Part shown: positions 1 to 7,247 of the stretch, piece by piece
Position numbering within the stretch: position 1 is the first letter of the stretch
Layout: each line of letters starts with the position of its first letter
Translations under genes and position numbers: made by a program
Origin: an uncultured Lachnospira sp.
GTDB lineage: Bacteria; Bacillota; Clostridia; Lachnospirales; Lachnospiraceae
Assembly (NCBI GenBank): GCA_910585095.1
Contig: CAJUBU010000005.1
Span: 128,802 to 160,289, forward strand
Length of the DNA: 31,488 nucleotides
Direction: 5' to 3'
Notes under the pieces: generated by a model
Told to the model about the DNA's origin: nothing
The model's database searches: none
The model's input: only the letters and a program-made list of their open reading frames with translations

Positions 1-239
1 ATTATGATACGAAAATAAAAGGTTTTAATATGAATGATGCTGTTCTTAGCGGCGTGGAAAGTAGAACATCCAGTCCAGTTAAGTGGATTCGAGATGAGCT
101 TGGTATGGCTAACATTAAAGGCTTATATCCTTGCGGAGAGGGGGCAGGCTATGCAGGAGGTATTATCTCTGCTGCAGTTGACGGGATAAAGACAGCTGAA
201 AAAATGGCACAGGTTTACAGCTTGAAAAAAATGTTGTAA
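1..239 (+). CDS. FAD-dependent dehydrogenase, C-terminal fragment (cut by window edge)
   Basis: The reading frame is open from the window edge (frame starting at base 3) to a TAA at 237-239, so only about the last 78 residues of a longer protein are present. The segment ESRTSSPVKW, then GLYPCGEGAGYAGGI and AAVDGIKTAE, is the typical C-terminal end of the large NAD(FAD)-utilising dehydrogenase family (COG2509-like), where the glycine-rich GEGAGYAGG stretch closes the FAD site. The real start lies upstream of the window; the internal ATG at 30 is not the start because coding similarity extends before it. It ends 29 bases before proB and may be in the same transcript. The substrate is not known for this family. 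Confidence 0.8.
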   Translation, partial: YDTKIKGFNMNDAVLSGVESRTSSPVKWIRDELGMANIKGLYPCGEGAGYAGGIISAAVDGIKTAEKMAQVYSLKKML

Positions 240-268
240 AATAGAATAAACAGAAAGGCTTTTTGGTT

Positions 269-1090
269 ATGAAAAACAATAGAGAAAAACTTGTTGATTG
301 CAAAAGAATTGTTATTAAGATTGGGTCTTCATCGCTTATGCACAATCATACAAATAAGTTGGATTTAATGAAGATTGAAAAGTTGGTGCGGACATTAGTC
401 GATATAAAAAATACAGGAAAAGAAGTTGTATTAGTGTCTTCAGGTGCGATTGCAGTAGGAAGAACAGCGGTGGGGCTGGTGGAACGACCAGACGATTTAT
501 CTGTAAAACAGGCGTGTGCAGCGATTGGACAGGCAAAGCTTATGATGATATATCAGAAATTATTTGCTGAATACAGCACGATTGCAGCCCAAGTATTGAT
601 AACAAAGAATACCATAACCAATAAAGTCAGCAAAGTAAATGCACAAAACACATTTATTGAACTTTTGCATATGGGTGTTATACCAGTAGTAAATGAAAAT
701 GACTCTGTATCTACATATGAGATTGAACAGGTTGTTAAATTTGGTGATAATGACCGACTGTCTGCTAGTGTGGCTTCGATGATTCATGCAGATTTGCTTA
801 TTTTGTTATCCGATATTGATGGATTATATACGGATGACCCCAATAATAATCCCAATGCGAAATTTATTGAATTGGTTGAAAAAATTGATGCCAATTTAAT
901 TCATATGGGAAAAGACAGTTCTGGCAGTGATTTTGGCACAGGGGGGATGGCTGCCAAGATTAAAGCTGCTTCAATTGCCACAAAAGCAGGGACAGATATG
1001 GTAATAACCAATGGGAATAATATTGATAATATATATAAAATTATTCATGGGGAAAATGTAGGGACATTGTTTCTTGGGAGCATAAAATGA
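269..1090 (+). CDS. proB: Glutamate 5-kinase, short form without PUA domain
   Basis: ProB phosphorylates L-glutamate to glutamyl 5-phosphate, the first step of proline synthesis, in the cytoplasm. Amino-acid-kinase fold motifs are visible: IVIKIGSSSL at residues 14-23, VSSGAIAVGR from 56, NENDSVS near 142, FGDNDRLSA, SDIDGLYTDDP and the GTGGMAAKIKAA loop near the end. At 273 residues it is only the kinase domain; the roughly 100-residue PUA domain of E. coli-type ProB is absent, as in a number of Firmicutes. A TTG at 263 is in frame, but the ATG at 269 sits better behind AGAAAGG (252-258). It heads a tight operon with an unknown gene, a 5-formyl-THF cyclo-ligase and proA. Feedback control by proline is expected from the family. 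Confidence 0.93.
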   Translation: MKNNREKLVDCKRIVIKIGSSSLMHNHTNKLDLMKIEKLVRTLVDIKNTGKEVVLVSSGAIAVGRTAVGLVERPDDLSVKQACAAIGQAKLMMIYQKLFAEYSTIAAQVLITKNTITNKVSKVNAQNTFIELLHMGVIPVVNENDSVSTYEIEQVVKFGDNDRLSASVASMIHADLLILLSDIDGLYTDDPNNNPNAKFIELVEKIDANLIHMGKDSSGSDFGTGGMAAKIKAASIATKAGTDMVITNGNNIDNIYKIIHGENVGTLFLGSIK

Positions 1091-1124
1091 TTCCTAAAAG
1101 ACAGTCACAGCATGGGGATTAAAT

Positions 1125-2243
1125 ATGGAGATTAAACTGATTAAGAACTTTGAGGTTGGTATGTTAAACAGCCTTAATGAAAATCTTATTATACATGTTG
1201 TTGATGACAATCGTCAGTTAGATAAATTTAATGGAAAGCGTATTTATTTATTCAATCCCAAAACAAATGAACGGATTGAAATTGCACCAGAAATACCAAA
1301 GTTTTTTATGTCTTCAACGTATTACAGCACACATCATAACAATTTTTTTGTATTTATGTCTGCCCGAATGGTTAATGAAAAAAATGTTGAAGTCACCTAT
1401 TATGTATATGATGTAAAAACAAATGATTGTAAAGCAATACATACACTTACGGAAACATTAGAGGCAATCCGTTGCGGCATGATACTGAAAGTATTTAGTT
1501 TAACGCAGGATTATTGCTTGTTTCAGCATAGAATGGATACCGAAGAAGGTGAGCGGTATGAATTACTGTTAAAAGATATAAAAAACGAAAAGCAAATGAA
1601 TATTGAAAATGAATTGCTTACAAAGTATGGCATTGACAGTTTAATTCCATTGCAGGGCAATGCGTGCGGAATCAAAATAGGCGAGAGTTGTATTGGAATT
1701 ATCAATGTCAATCAGTTTGTCTCAGATATGGTTTTAGGACTGGATGTAGAATTTAAACAGATGTTAGATTGTGTAAATGATGAATATGCGATTGAGTATA
1801 TCAAAGAGAACAATGGAAATATGTTGTATACCAAGCGAGACATTGCAGGAGATTCGGAAGAAATTATTATGTATGATTACATTAATAATGTAAAGCGTAT
1901 CCGTCAAAATGACCGTTTATCTGACCAAAAGGATTTTGATGGTATGTATATTATCCACGATGTACCATATCGTTTTTTTAGAAATGACAGAGGGACAAGA
2001 TTAATTAATTTAAATACACAAAAATCAGAGTATCGTTTTGGCAGTGATTCAAAGGTGGAGATGGTTCTTGATGATATGATGGTAATTAGTAAAAAAAAGA
2101 AATTATTTCCATTTAGTAAAAAAATTACCGATTATATAGAAGTTTACCGATTTCAGGAATTTCGCCATGCACTCTATAAATCAAAAGCCAAATTTGGCGG
2201 TTGTATCAATCATTTTGGGGATTTATTAATATTTACAATATGA
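1125..2243 (+). CDS. Protein of unknown function in the proline operon
   Basis: I do not recognise this 372-residue protein. It starts at an ATG nine bases after a GGGG ribosome site and has no signal peptide, no long hydrophobic segment and no Cys cluster, so it is probably cytoplasmic. The sequence is rich in aromatic residues and short strands of the type IYLFNPKTNERIEI, VTYYVYDVKTNDCKAI, IIMYDYINNVKRI and TRLINLNTQKSEYRF. This repeating pattern of strand, Asn/Asp turn, strand about every 45-60 residues suggests a beta-propeller or other all-beta repeat fold; that is inference from pattern alone. It lies 34 bases after proB and 94 bases before the cyclo-ligase, so it is probably co-transcribed with proBA, but nothing in it points to an enzymatic role. 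Confidence 0.75.
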   Translation: MEIKLIKNFEVGMLNSLNENLIIHVVDDNRQLDKFNGKRIYLFNPKTNERIEIAPEIPKFFMSSTYYSTHHNNFFVFMSARMVNEKNVEVTYYVYDVKTNDCKAIHTLTETLEAIRCGMILKVFSLTQDYCLFQHRMDTEEGERYELLLKDIKNEKQMNIENELLTKYGIDSLIPLQGNACGIKIGESCIGIINVNQFVSDMVLGLDVEFKQMLDCVNDEYAIEYIKENNGNMLYTKRDIAGDSEEIIMYDYINNVKRIRQNDRLSDQKDFDGMYIIHDVPYRFFRNDRGTRLINLNTQKSEYRFGSDSKVEMVLDDMMVISKKKKLFPFSKKITDYIEVYRFQEFRHALYKSKAKFGGCINHFGDLLIFTI

Positions 2244-2337
2244 TTTACGATATATGAAATAATAAGTAAGCAGCAAAGTGGATTGTGAATATTCGCTTAA
2301 CTATATAATAACAAATGATTTGACATGGAGGACTATT

Positions 2338-3009
2338 TTGAATAAACCAGAAGTTCGCAAAAGAATGAGAGAAAAAAGAAATTGCCTAAGCCAATATGAA
2401 ATTATAACAAAAAGTAATAAAATATTTCAAAAAATAGAAGAACTGGATTTTTTCTCATCCGTGAGAGATATCTTGATATATGTAAATTATAAAAGTGAAG
2501 TGCATACACGCGAATTTATAAAACGATGTATTGTATTGAAAAAAAATGTTTTTGTTCCTAAAGTTTATGGAAAGACAATGATGCAGTTTATTCAAATTGA
2601 GCATATGGAAGACTTGAAAAAGGGCACGTATGGTATATTAGAGCCTATACATGATGCACCCATTTGGAACAATAATGCTTTGACAACCGATGTATCATCA
2701 AAAACATTGATGATTCTTCCAGCTTTGGCGTTGGATAAGCAATTTAATAGAGTTGGTTATGGAGGCGGATATTATGATAAATATTTGTCTTTACATGATG
2801 GAATTGTAAAAATTGCCGTTGGTTTTGATTTTCAGTTGGTGAATGAACTTAAATTTATTGAAGAAAAAGATGAAAAAGTCGATATTATTGTAACAGAACA
2901 GAGAGTGCTTTTACAAGGAGGAAATGATGGATTCGATAAAAGTGATTGGACAGAGGGCAAAAGAAGCTTCCAAACAGATGGCGAAACTTCAAATTGTTGC
3001 CAAGAATAA
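2338..3009 (+). CDS. 5-formyltetrahydrofolate cyclo-ligase (5,10-methenyl-THF synthetase)
   Basis: This enzyme uses ATP to convert 5-formyl-THF into 5,10-methenyl-THF, recycling a stored folate form. Family features are the basic N-terminus KPEVRKRMREKRN (ATP site), the central KGTYGILEP motif, and the glycine-rich VGYGGGYYDKYL motif near residue 145. The start chosen is TTG at 2338, placed six bases after a perfect GGAGG (2327-2331); the in-frame GTG at 2278 has no ribosome site. The protein is 223 residues, longer than the usual 180-200: the conserved part ends at about DIIVTEQRVL, and the last 30 or so residues are encoded inside the 5' end of proA in another frame. This tail looks like read-through after loss of the original stop. 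It lies between proB and proA. Confidence 0.9.
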   Translation: MNKPEVRKRMREKRNCLSQYEIITKSNKIFQKIEELDFFSSVRDILIYVNYKSEVHTREFIKRCIVLKKNVFVPKVYGKTMMQFIQIEHMEDLKKGTYGILEPIHDAPIWNNNALTTDVSSKTLMILPALALDKQFNRVGYGGGYYDKYLSLHDGIVKIAVGFDFQLVNELKFIEEKDEKVDIIVTEQRVLLQGGNDGFDKSDWTEGKRSFQTDGETSNCCQE

Positions 3010-4174
3010 TACACTAGTAAAAGTAGGCGATGCGATTTCTTTGGCAAGAGAAGAAATCAAACAGGCAAATGCAAAAGATATTTTGATTGCAAAAGAAAAT
3101 GGAATGAAACCAGCGCTTTTAGATAGACTAACACTTACTGATGCGCGTATTGATGGAATGGTCGAAGGACTTTTGCAATTGGTTCAATTAGAAGATCCTG
3201 TCGGTGAAATTCAATCCATGAAGACAAGACCAAATGGTTTGATGATTGGATATAAAAAAGTACCATTAGGTGTTGTTGCTATTATATATGAATCAAGACC
3301 AAATGTGACGGTCGATGCCTTTGGTTTAACTTTTAAATCAGGAAATGCCGTTATTTTAAGAGGTGGTAGTGATTCTATTTACTCCAATAAAAAATTGGTG
3401 GAGATTATCCGAAAGAGTCTTGAGGAGTCTGGTATCAATCCTGATGCGGTTATATTAGTGACAGAAACAGACCGAAAATATGTTGATGAGTTGATGAAAT
3501 TAAATCAATATGTTGATGTGATTATACCTAGAGGTGGTCATGGACTTATTCAAAATGTAGTACAGAATGCTACTGTACCAGTTATTGAGACAGGTACAGG
3601 CAACTGTCATATTTATGTTGATAAAAGCGCTAATTTAGAGATGGCAAGAGATATTATATACAATGCAAAAACACAGCGTATTGGAGTTTGCAATGCGTGC
3701 GAATCGCTTGTTATACATCGTGTTATAGCAGATAGAGCAATTCCTATGATTGTGGATAAATTAAAGGAAAAAAATGTAGAGATAAGAGGTGATAAAAAAG
3801 CCTGTGAGATTGATTCAAGGATTGTAGAAGCGTCATTAGATGATTGGGGAACAGAATACCTTGATTATATTATCTCATTGAAAGTTGTGGATAGCATTGA
3901 GGAGGCAATCAATCATATTAATATGTATAATACAGGACATTCGGAAGCCATTATTACAAATGATTATGATATGGCAAGAAAATTTACAGATGAGATTGAT
4001 GCAGCAGCCGTTTATGTCAATGCTTCTACACGCTTTACAGATGGATTTGAGTTTGGTTTTGGCGCAGAGATAGGAATAAGCACACAAAAAATGCACGCGA
4101 GAGGTCCTATGGGGCTTGATGCTTTAACTACAGGAAAATATATTGTTTTGGGAAATGGTCAAATAAGAGAGTAG
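2927..4174 (+). CDS. proA: Glutamate-5-semialdehyde dehydrogenase (gamma-glutamyl phosphate reductase)
   Basis: ProA reduces glutamyl 5-phosphate with NADPH to glutamate semialdehyde, the second step of proline synthesis. The 415-residue protein has the full aldehyde-dehydrogenase-type fold, with VPLGVVAIIYESRPNVTVDA (nucleotide-binding region), GNAVILRGGSD, IPRGGHGLI, VIETGTGNCHIYVD, and the catalytic cysteine in RIGVCNACESLV. The C-terminal GFGAEIGISTQKMHARGPMG is typical. Two adjacent ATGs occur at 2924 and 2927; the second lies five bases after AAGGAGG (2915-2921) and is preferred. The first 83 bases overlap the 3' end of the cyclo-ligase gene in a different frame, so translation is probably coupled. 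No proC is present in the window. Confidence 0.95.
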   Translation: MDSIKVIGQRAKEASKQMAKLQIVAKNNTLVKVGDAISLAREEIKQANAKDILIAKENGMKPALLDRLTLTDARIDGMVEGLLQLVQLEDPVGEIQSMKTRPNGLMIGYKKVPLGVVAIIYESRPNVTVDAFGLTFKSGNAVILRGGSDSIYSNKKLVEIIRKSLEESGINPDAVILVTETDRKYVDELMKLNQYVDVIIPRGGHGLIQNVVQNATVPVIETGTGNCHIYVDKSANLEMARDIIYNAKTQRIGVCNACESLVIHRVIADRAIPMIVDKLKEKNVEIRGDKKACEIDSRIVEASLDDWGTEYLDYIISLKVVDSIEEAINHINMYNTGHSEAIITNDYDMARKFTDEIDAAAVYVNASTRFTDGFEFGFGAEIGISTQKMHARGPMGLDALTTGKYIVLGNGQIRE

Positions 4175-4199
4175 TGTAAAAAATAGGGATTATTTTATA

Positions 4200-4225
4200 C
4201 GCAAAAAACAGCGCAGAAATGAGGA
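4200..4225 (+). repeat. Right-end-only copy (copy A) of the dispersed hairpin/complementary-arm element
   Basis: The segment AAACAGCGCAGAAATGAGGA (4206-4225) matches the right ends of three fuller copies at 5975, 19699 and 27575. It lacks the upstream hairpin, because proA ends only about 30 bases before it. Like the other copies, it lies immediately before a gene and its GAGGA acts as the ribosome site for the ATG at 4235. It differs from the two AAGCAGCGCA copies by one base (A for G at 4208). Confidence 0.6.
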
Positions 4226-4234
4226 TTATGAATT

Positions 4235-5908
4235 ATGTGGAAAAATGATGATATTTCGCATTTTATGAAATATGAAGATATATTGTCCGTTTTAGATGAA
4301 TGTAATGATAGCTGTATATTTATATGGAACATAACAGACGACCATTATTCAATTAGTCGAAAAGCAGTAGACAAGTTTAATCTTAATAACCATTCTTTTA
4401 ATGATGTGTTAAAAACATTAGAAAATGTTGTATATCCAGATGATGTGCAGATGTTGAATGAAGATGTCAAACGACTTATACGTGACAAGGCAGGGATACA
4501 TAATCTTGAGTACCGATGGTATAATAAAAATCATCAGCCTGTGTGGATACGATGCAAAGGGCAAGTTGTAAATGATAATGAAAATGACAGACTGTTTTTA
4601 ATTGGGAGCATTTCAGAGCTTGGAAAGAGAAGCAAATATGATAATAATACAAGCCTTAGCAAGGAACTTGTACTTGAGCATGAGTATAAAAAATTGATAA
4701 ATCAAAATAAAACGGCAAAAGGTTATTTTTTAATTATTGGCGTTGATAAATTTAAATCCATCAATGAACGATATGGAATCGATGTAGGAGACCAAGTACT
4801 TGCCGATGTAGCACAATGTATTGTCAATATTATAGGGACTAGAAAAAATGTTTACCGATTAAAAGGAGATGAATTTGGCATATTAGTTACAGGCGATATG
4901 ACAGATTTTGATATGGAAGCTAAAAGACTTTACAAAGAGGTGCGATGTGAGATTGATGAGATGATTAAAAGTAGAAATTTTAATTTATTTTATACAATTT
5001 CTGGAGGCGCTTACAGTTTTGATGCAAAAAATGACAGTTTTGCCACAATGATAAAAAACGCTCGTTTTGCACTTCACAGAGCAAAATTAATAGGACGTAA
5101 TATCTTTGTGGCATATAATAATGAGGATTATCATAATTATATTAAAAAAATTGAACTTCAAGACAAATTAAGAGATAGTATTGTCAATGATTTTGAGGGG
5201 TTTGAAGTTTATTATCAACCTGTTTATAAGACCAATAAAAATAAAGTAGAAGGGGCAGAGGCACTTATCCGATGGAATAGTAAAGACTATGGATTTATGT
5301 CTCCTGCTGAGTTTATTCCGCTGCTTGAAGAAAGTTATCTTATTATTCCATTGGGCAGATGGATTATTAAGCAGGCAACCATGCAGTGTAAAAAATGGAT
5401 GGCAATAAGCCATGATTTTTCAATTAATATTAATCTTTCTTTTGTTCAAATATTAAAAAGTGATGTTGTAAAAGATATTGTCAATTGTGTCAATGAGACT
5501 GGCATTGACCATGAACATATTGTATTTGAAGCTACGGAAAGCGGCAAGCTGGACAGTAATATTATGGTAAAAAATGTCTTATCGGAGCTTAGCGGACAAG
5601 GCTTTGACTTAGCAGTTGACGATTTTGGAACAGGCTATTCTAATTTAAGATACATACGTGATATGCTGTTTAAAATTATTAAAGTAGACAGAGCATTTAT
5701 TCAAAATATTGATTCCAACAAAGATAACTATACAATGGTAAAATTTATTATTAATATGGCACATGACTTAAATTTAAAAGTGTGTGTTGAGGGCGTTGAG
5801 ACGGAAAATGAATTAAGCTGTGTACTTGAATTGGGAGCGGATAGTGTTCAGGGGTATTATTATGGAAAACCTATGCCAGCAGGGGAGTTTGAGAAAAAAT
5901 ATTTTTAA
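4235..5908 (+). CDS. PAS-GGDEF-EAL protein, probable c-di-GMP phosphodiesterase
   Basis: The protein has 557 residues in three parts. Residues of about 10-125 form a PAS-like sensor (ending in LEYRWYNKNHQPVWIRCKG, as in PAS_3 folds). Residues 140-295 form a GGDEF domain whose signature reads RLKGDEFG, with Lys replacing the first Gly. Residues 310-557 form an EAL domain with the expected catalytic residues visible: GAEALIRW, ININLS, VFEATES, AVDDFGTGYSN, IIKVDRAF, VEGVET and QGYYYGKP. The likely activity is therefore hydrolysis of c-di-GMP, with the GGDEF part either weakly active or a GTP-sensing module; this is inference. There is no transmembrane segment, so it should be cytosolic. It starts behind GAGGA (4221-4225), which is part of a right-end-only copy of the dispersed hairpin element. 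It is 60 bases downstream of proA. Confidence 0.92.
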   Translation: MWKNDDISHFMKYEDILSVLDECNDSCIFIWNITDDHYSISRKAVDKFNLNNHSFNDVLKTLENVVYPDDVQMLNEDVKRLIRDKAGIHNLEYRWYNKNHQPVWIRCKGQVVNDNENDRLFLIGSISELGKRSKYDNNTSLSKELVLEHEYKKLINQNKTAKGYFLIIGVDKFKSINERYGIDVGDQVLADVAQCIVNIIGTRKNVYRLKGDEFGILVTGDMTDFDMEAKRLYKEVRCEIDEMIKSRNFNLFYTISGGAYSFDAKNDSFATMIKNARFALHRAKLIGRNIFVAYNNEDYHNYIKKIELQDKLRDSIVNDFEGFEVYYQPVYKTNKNKVEGAEALIRWNSKDYGFMSPAEFIPLLEESYLIIPLGRWIIKQATMQCKKWMAISHDFSININLSFVQILKSDVVKDIVNCVNETGIDHEHIVFEATESGKLDSNIMVKNVLSELSGQGFDLAVDDFGTGYSNLRYIRDMLFKIIKVDRAFIQNIDSNKDNYTMVKFIINMAHDLNLKVCVEGVETENELSCVLELGADSVQGYYYGKPMPAGEFEKKYF

Positions 5909-5910
5909 TT

Positions 5911-5990
5911 ATAAGATTTGTGTCTATGCGTTGCTTGTCACAAACTTATAAAAATGTTTTGTTTTTTATGCAAAAAGCAGCGCAGAAATG
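5911..5990 (+). repeat. Dispersed hairpin/complementary-arm element, copy B
   Basis: The left part is a hairpin with stem ATAAG-A-TTTGTG (5911-5922) pairing with CACAAACTTAT (5939-5949), one A bulged, and a loop holding TGCGTTGCTT (5927-5936). After a 38-nt AT-rich linker comes AAGCAGCGCA (5975-5984), complementary to the loop core at all ten positions with one G-U pair, followed by GAAATG (5985-5990). The LysR start codon at 6000 follows directly. Hairpin, loop sequence and right end recur at 19552 and 27505 before unrelated genes. A pseudoknot or switch that reaches to the ribosome site is inferred. Confidence 0.7.
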
Positions 5991-5999
5991 GAAATAAAA

Positions 6000-6920
6000 A
6001 TGACACTGCAGCAGTTAAAATATGTCACAACAGTGGCACAGACGGGAACAATCACAGAAGCGGCGGCTAAGCTTTATATATCGCAGCCAAGTCTTACAAA
6101 TGCTATCCATGAATTGGAAAAAGAAATGAATATACAAATTTTCAATCGAACCAACAAAGGAATTTGTCTTTCTAAAGAAGGAGAAGATTTTTTAGGATAT
6201 GCAAGACAAGTGTTAGAACAGGCTGCTATTCTGGAAGATAAATATAAAGGCAGTGATGGAGGAAAAAAGCAATTTTGTATATCGACACAGCACTATTCTT
6301 TTGCAGTGAATGCTTTTGTAGATTTACTTAAAAAATATGGACAAGAAGAATATGATTTTAGTATAAGAGAAACTCAAACTTATGAAATTATTGAAGATGT
6401 GGCACGAATGAGAAGTGAAATTGGTATTTTATTTTTAAATGATTTTAATAAAGTTGTCCTTCATAAAATTTTGAAATCACACCATTTAGAATTTCATCCA
6501 TTATTTACTGCAATGCCTCATGTGTTTATTAGTAGAAGACATCCACTTGCAGATAAACAATTTATTACCAATCAAGAATTAGAACCATATCCATATTTGT
6601 CCTTTGAACAAGGGGAGCATAATTCTTTTTATTTTTCTGAAGAAATATTTTCTATTTCAGAGCGAAAGAAAAATATACGAGTAAGAGACAGAGCAACATT
6701 GTTTAACCTTCTAATTGGATTAAATGGATATACCATATGCAGTGGCGTGATTGACAAAAAATTAAATGGAAAAGATATTATTGCGGTTCCCATGGCTGAG
6801 GAAGAAAATTCTTTAAAAAATGAGATGCATATCGGTTATGTTACCCATTGTAAAGGATGTCTTAGTAAATTGGGAAACACATATATAGAGTCGTTGAAAA
6901 AATATATTGAACTTCATTAA
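6000..6920 (+). CDS. LysR-family regulator, probable methionine/one-carbon regulator (MetR/MtaR-like)
   Basis: The N-terminus MTLQQLKYVTTVAQTGTITE, then AAKLYISQPSLTNAIHELE, is a classic LysR winged helix-turn-helix, followed by an effector-binding periplasmic-binding-protein-like domain (about residues 88-306). The start at ATG 6000 gives the canonical MTLQQL start and lies behind GGAA; an in-frame ATG at 5988 belongs to the repeated element and would add four residues. The gene is followed in the same direction by a metE remnant and metF, the arrangement seen for methionine-type LysR regulators in Firmicutes, so regulation of metEF is inferred. The repeated ACAAACTTGT half-sites between it and the metE stub are candidate operators. 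The effector (homocysteine or O-acetylserine in relatives) cannot be told from sequence. Confidence 0.88.
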   Translation: MTLQQLKYVTTVAQTGTITEAAAKLYISQPSLTNAIHELEKEMNIQIFNRTNKGICLSKEGEDFLGYARQVLEQAAILEDKYKGSDGGKKQFCISTQHYSFAVNAFVDLLKKYGQEEYDFSIRETQTYEIIEDVARMRSEIGILFLNDFNKVVLHKILKSHHLEFHPLFTAMPHVFISRRHPLADKQFITNQELEPYPYLSFEQGEHNSFYFSEEIFSISERKKNIRVRDRATLFNLLIGLNGYTICSGVIDKKLNGKDIIAVPMAEEENSLKNEMHIGYVTHCKGCLSKLGNTYIESLKKYIELH

Positions 6921-6947
6921 GGAAGTTATTTATAAAATAAATGAGTA

Positions 6948-6993
6948 AATACAAGTTTGACATAGTTTAAAGCTATGACAAACTTGTATTTTT
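6948..6993 (+). terminator. Intrinsic terminator after the LysR gene
   Basis: AATACAAGTTTG (6948-6959) pairs perfectly with CAAACTTGTATT (6979-6990); after a single A/A mismatch, CATAG (6961-6965) pairs with CTATG (6973-6977), leaving a 7-nt loop. A T-rich tail follows. The half-site ACAAACTTGT occurs again at 7003-7012, so the dyad might double as a protein-binding site. Confidence 0.75.
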
Positions 6994-7028
6994 ATATATT
7001 ATACAAACTTGTCTAGGCAAATTATAAT

Positions 7029-7068
7029 ACAAAACAGCTACCAGTTATCAATGGTTTGTTTTTTATAA
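7029..7068 (+). terminator. Weak attenuator-like hairpin upstream of the metE stub
   Basis: AAAACA and TGTTTT can form an outer stem around an inner ACCA/TGGT stem (about 7030-7063), followed by a run of T. It lies between a TATAAT sequence at 7023-7028 and the metE stub. The pairing is short and A/T-rich, so termination strength is uncertain. Confidence 0.3.
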
Positions 7069-7091
7069 TTTATTTTAATTTGGAGGATATG

Positions 7092-7217
7092 ATGAAAACA
7101 TCGGTTATAGGATTTCCTAGAATTGGAACTTTAAGAGAATTAAAATTTACTTTAGAGAAATATTTTAGAAAAGAAATAGATGTAAAAGAATTATTACAGA
7201 CTGCACAAACGAAATGA
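7092..7217 (+). pseudogene. metE: metE 5' remnant: 41-codon stub of cobalamin-independent methionine synthase
   Basis: The 41 codons read MKTSVIGFPRIGTLRELKF, then TLEKYFRKEIDVKELLQ, which is the conserved N-terminus of MetE (the normal protein is about 750 residues and transfers a methyl group from 5-methyl-THF-polyglutamate to homocysteine). The frame then runs into QTK and a TGA, and nothing of the Zn-binding C-terminal half remains. The ribosome site TTGGAGG (7079-7085) and the ATG are intact, so the stub is probably still translated. It ends directly before an ATG at 7218 and 30 bases before the preferred metF start. This looks like an internal deletion that removed most of metE and left its 5' end as a leader for metF. 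A deliberately kept leader peptide is less likely but possible. Confidence 0.8.
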
Positions 7218-7247
7218 ATGAAAGATAAAAGAAAGGTGATACAAAAA

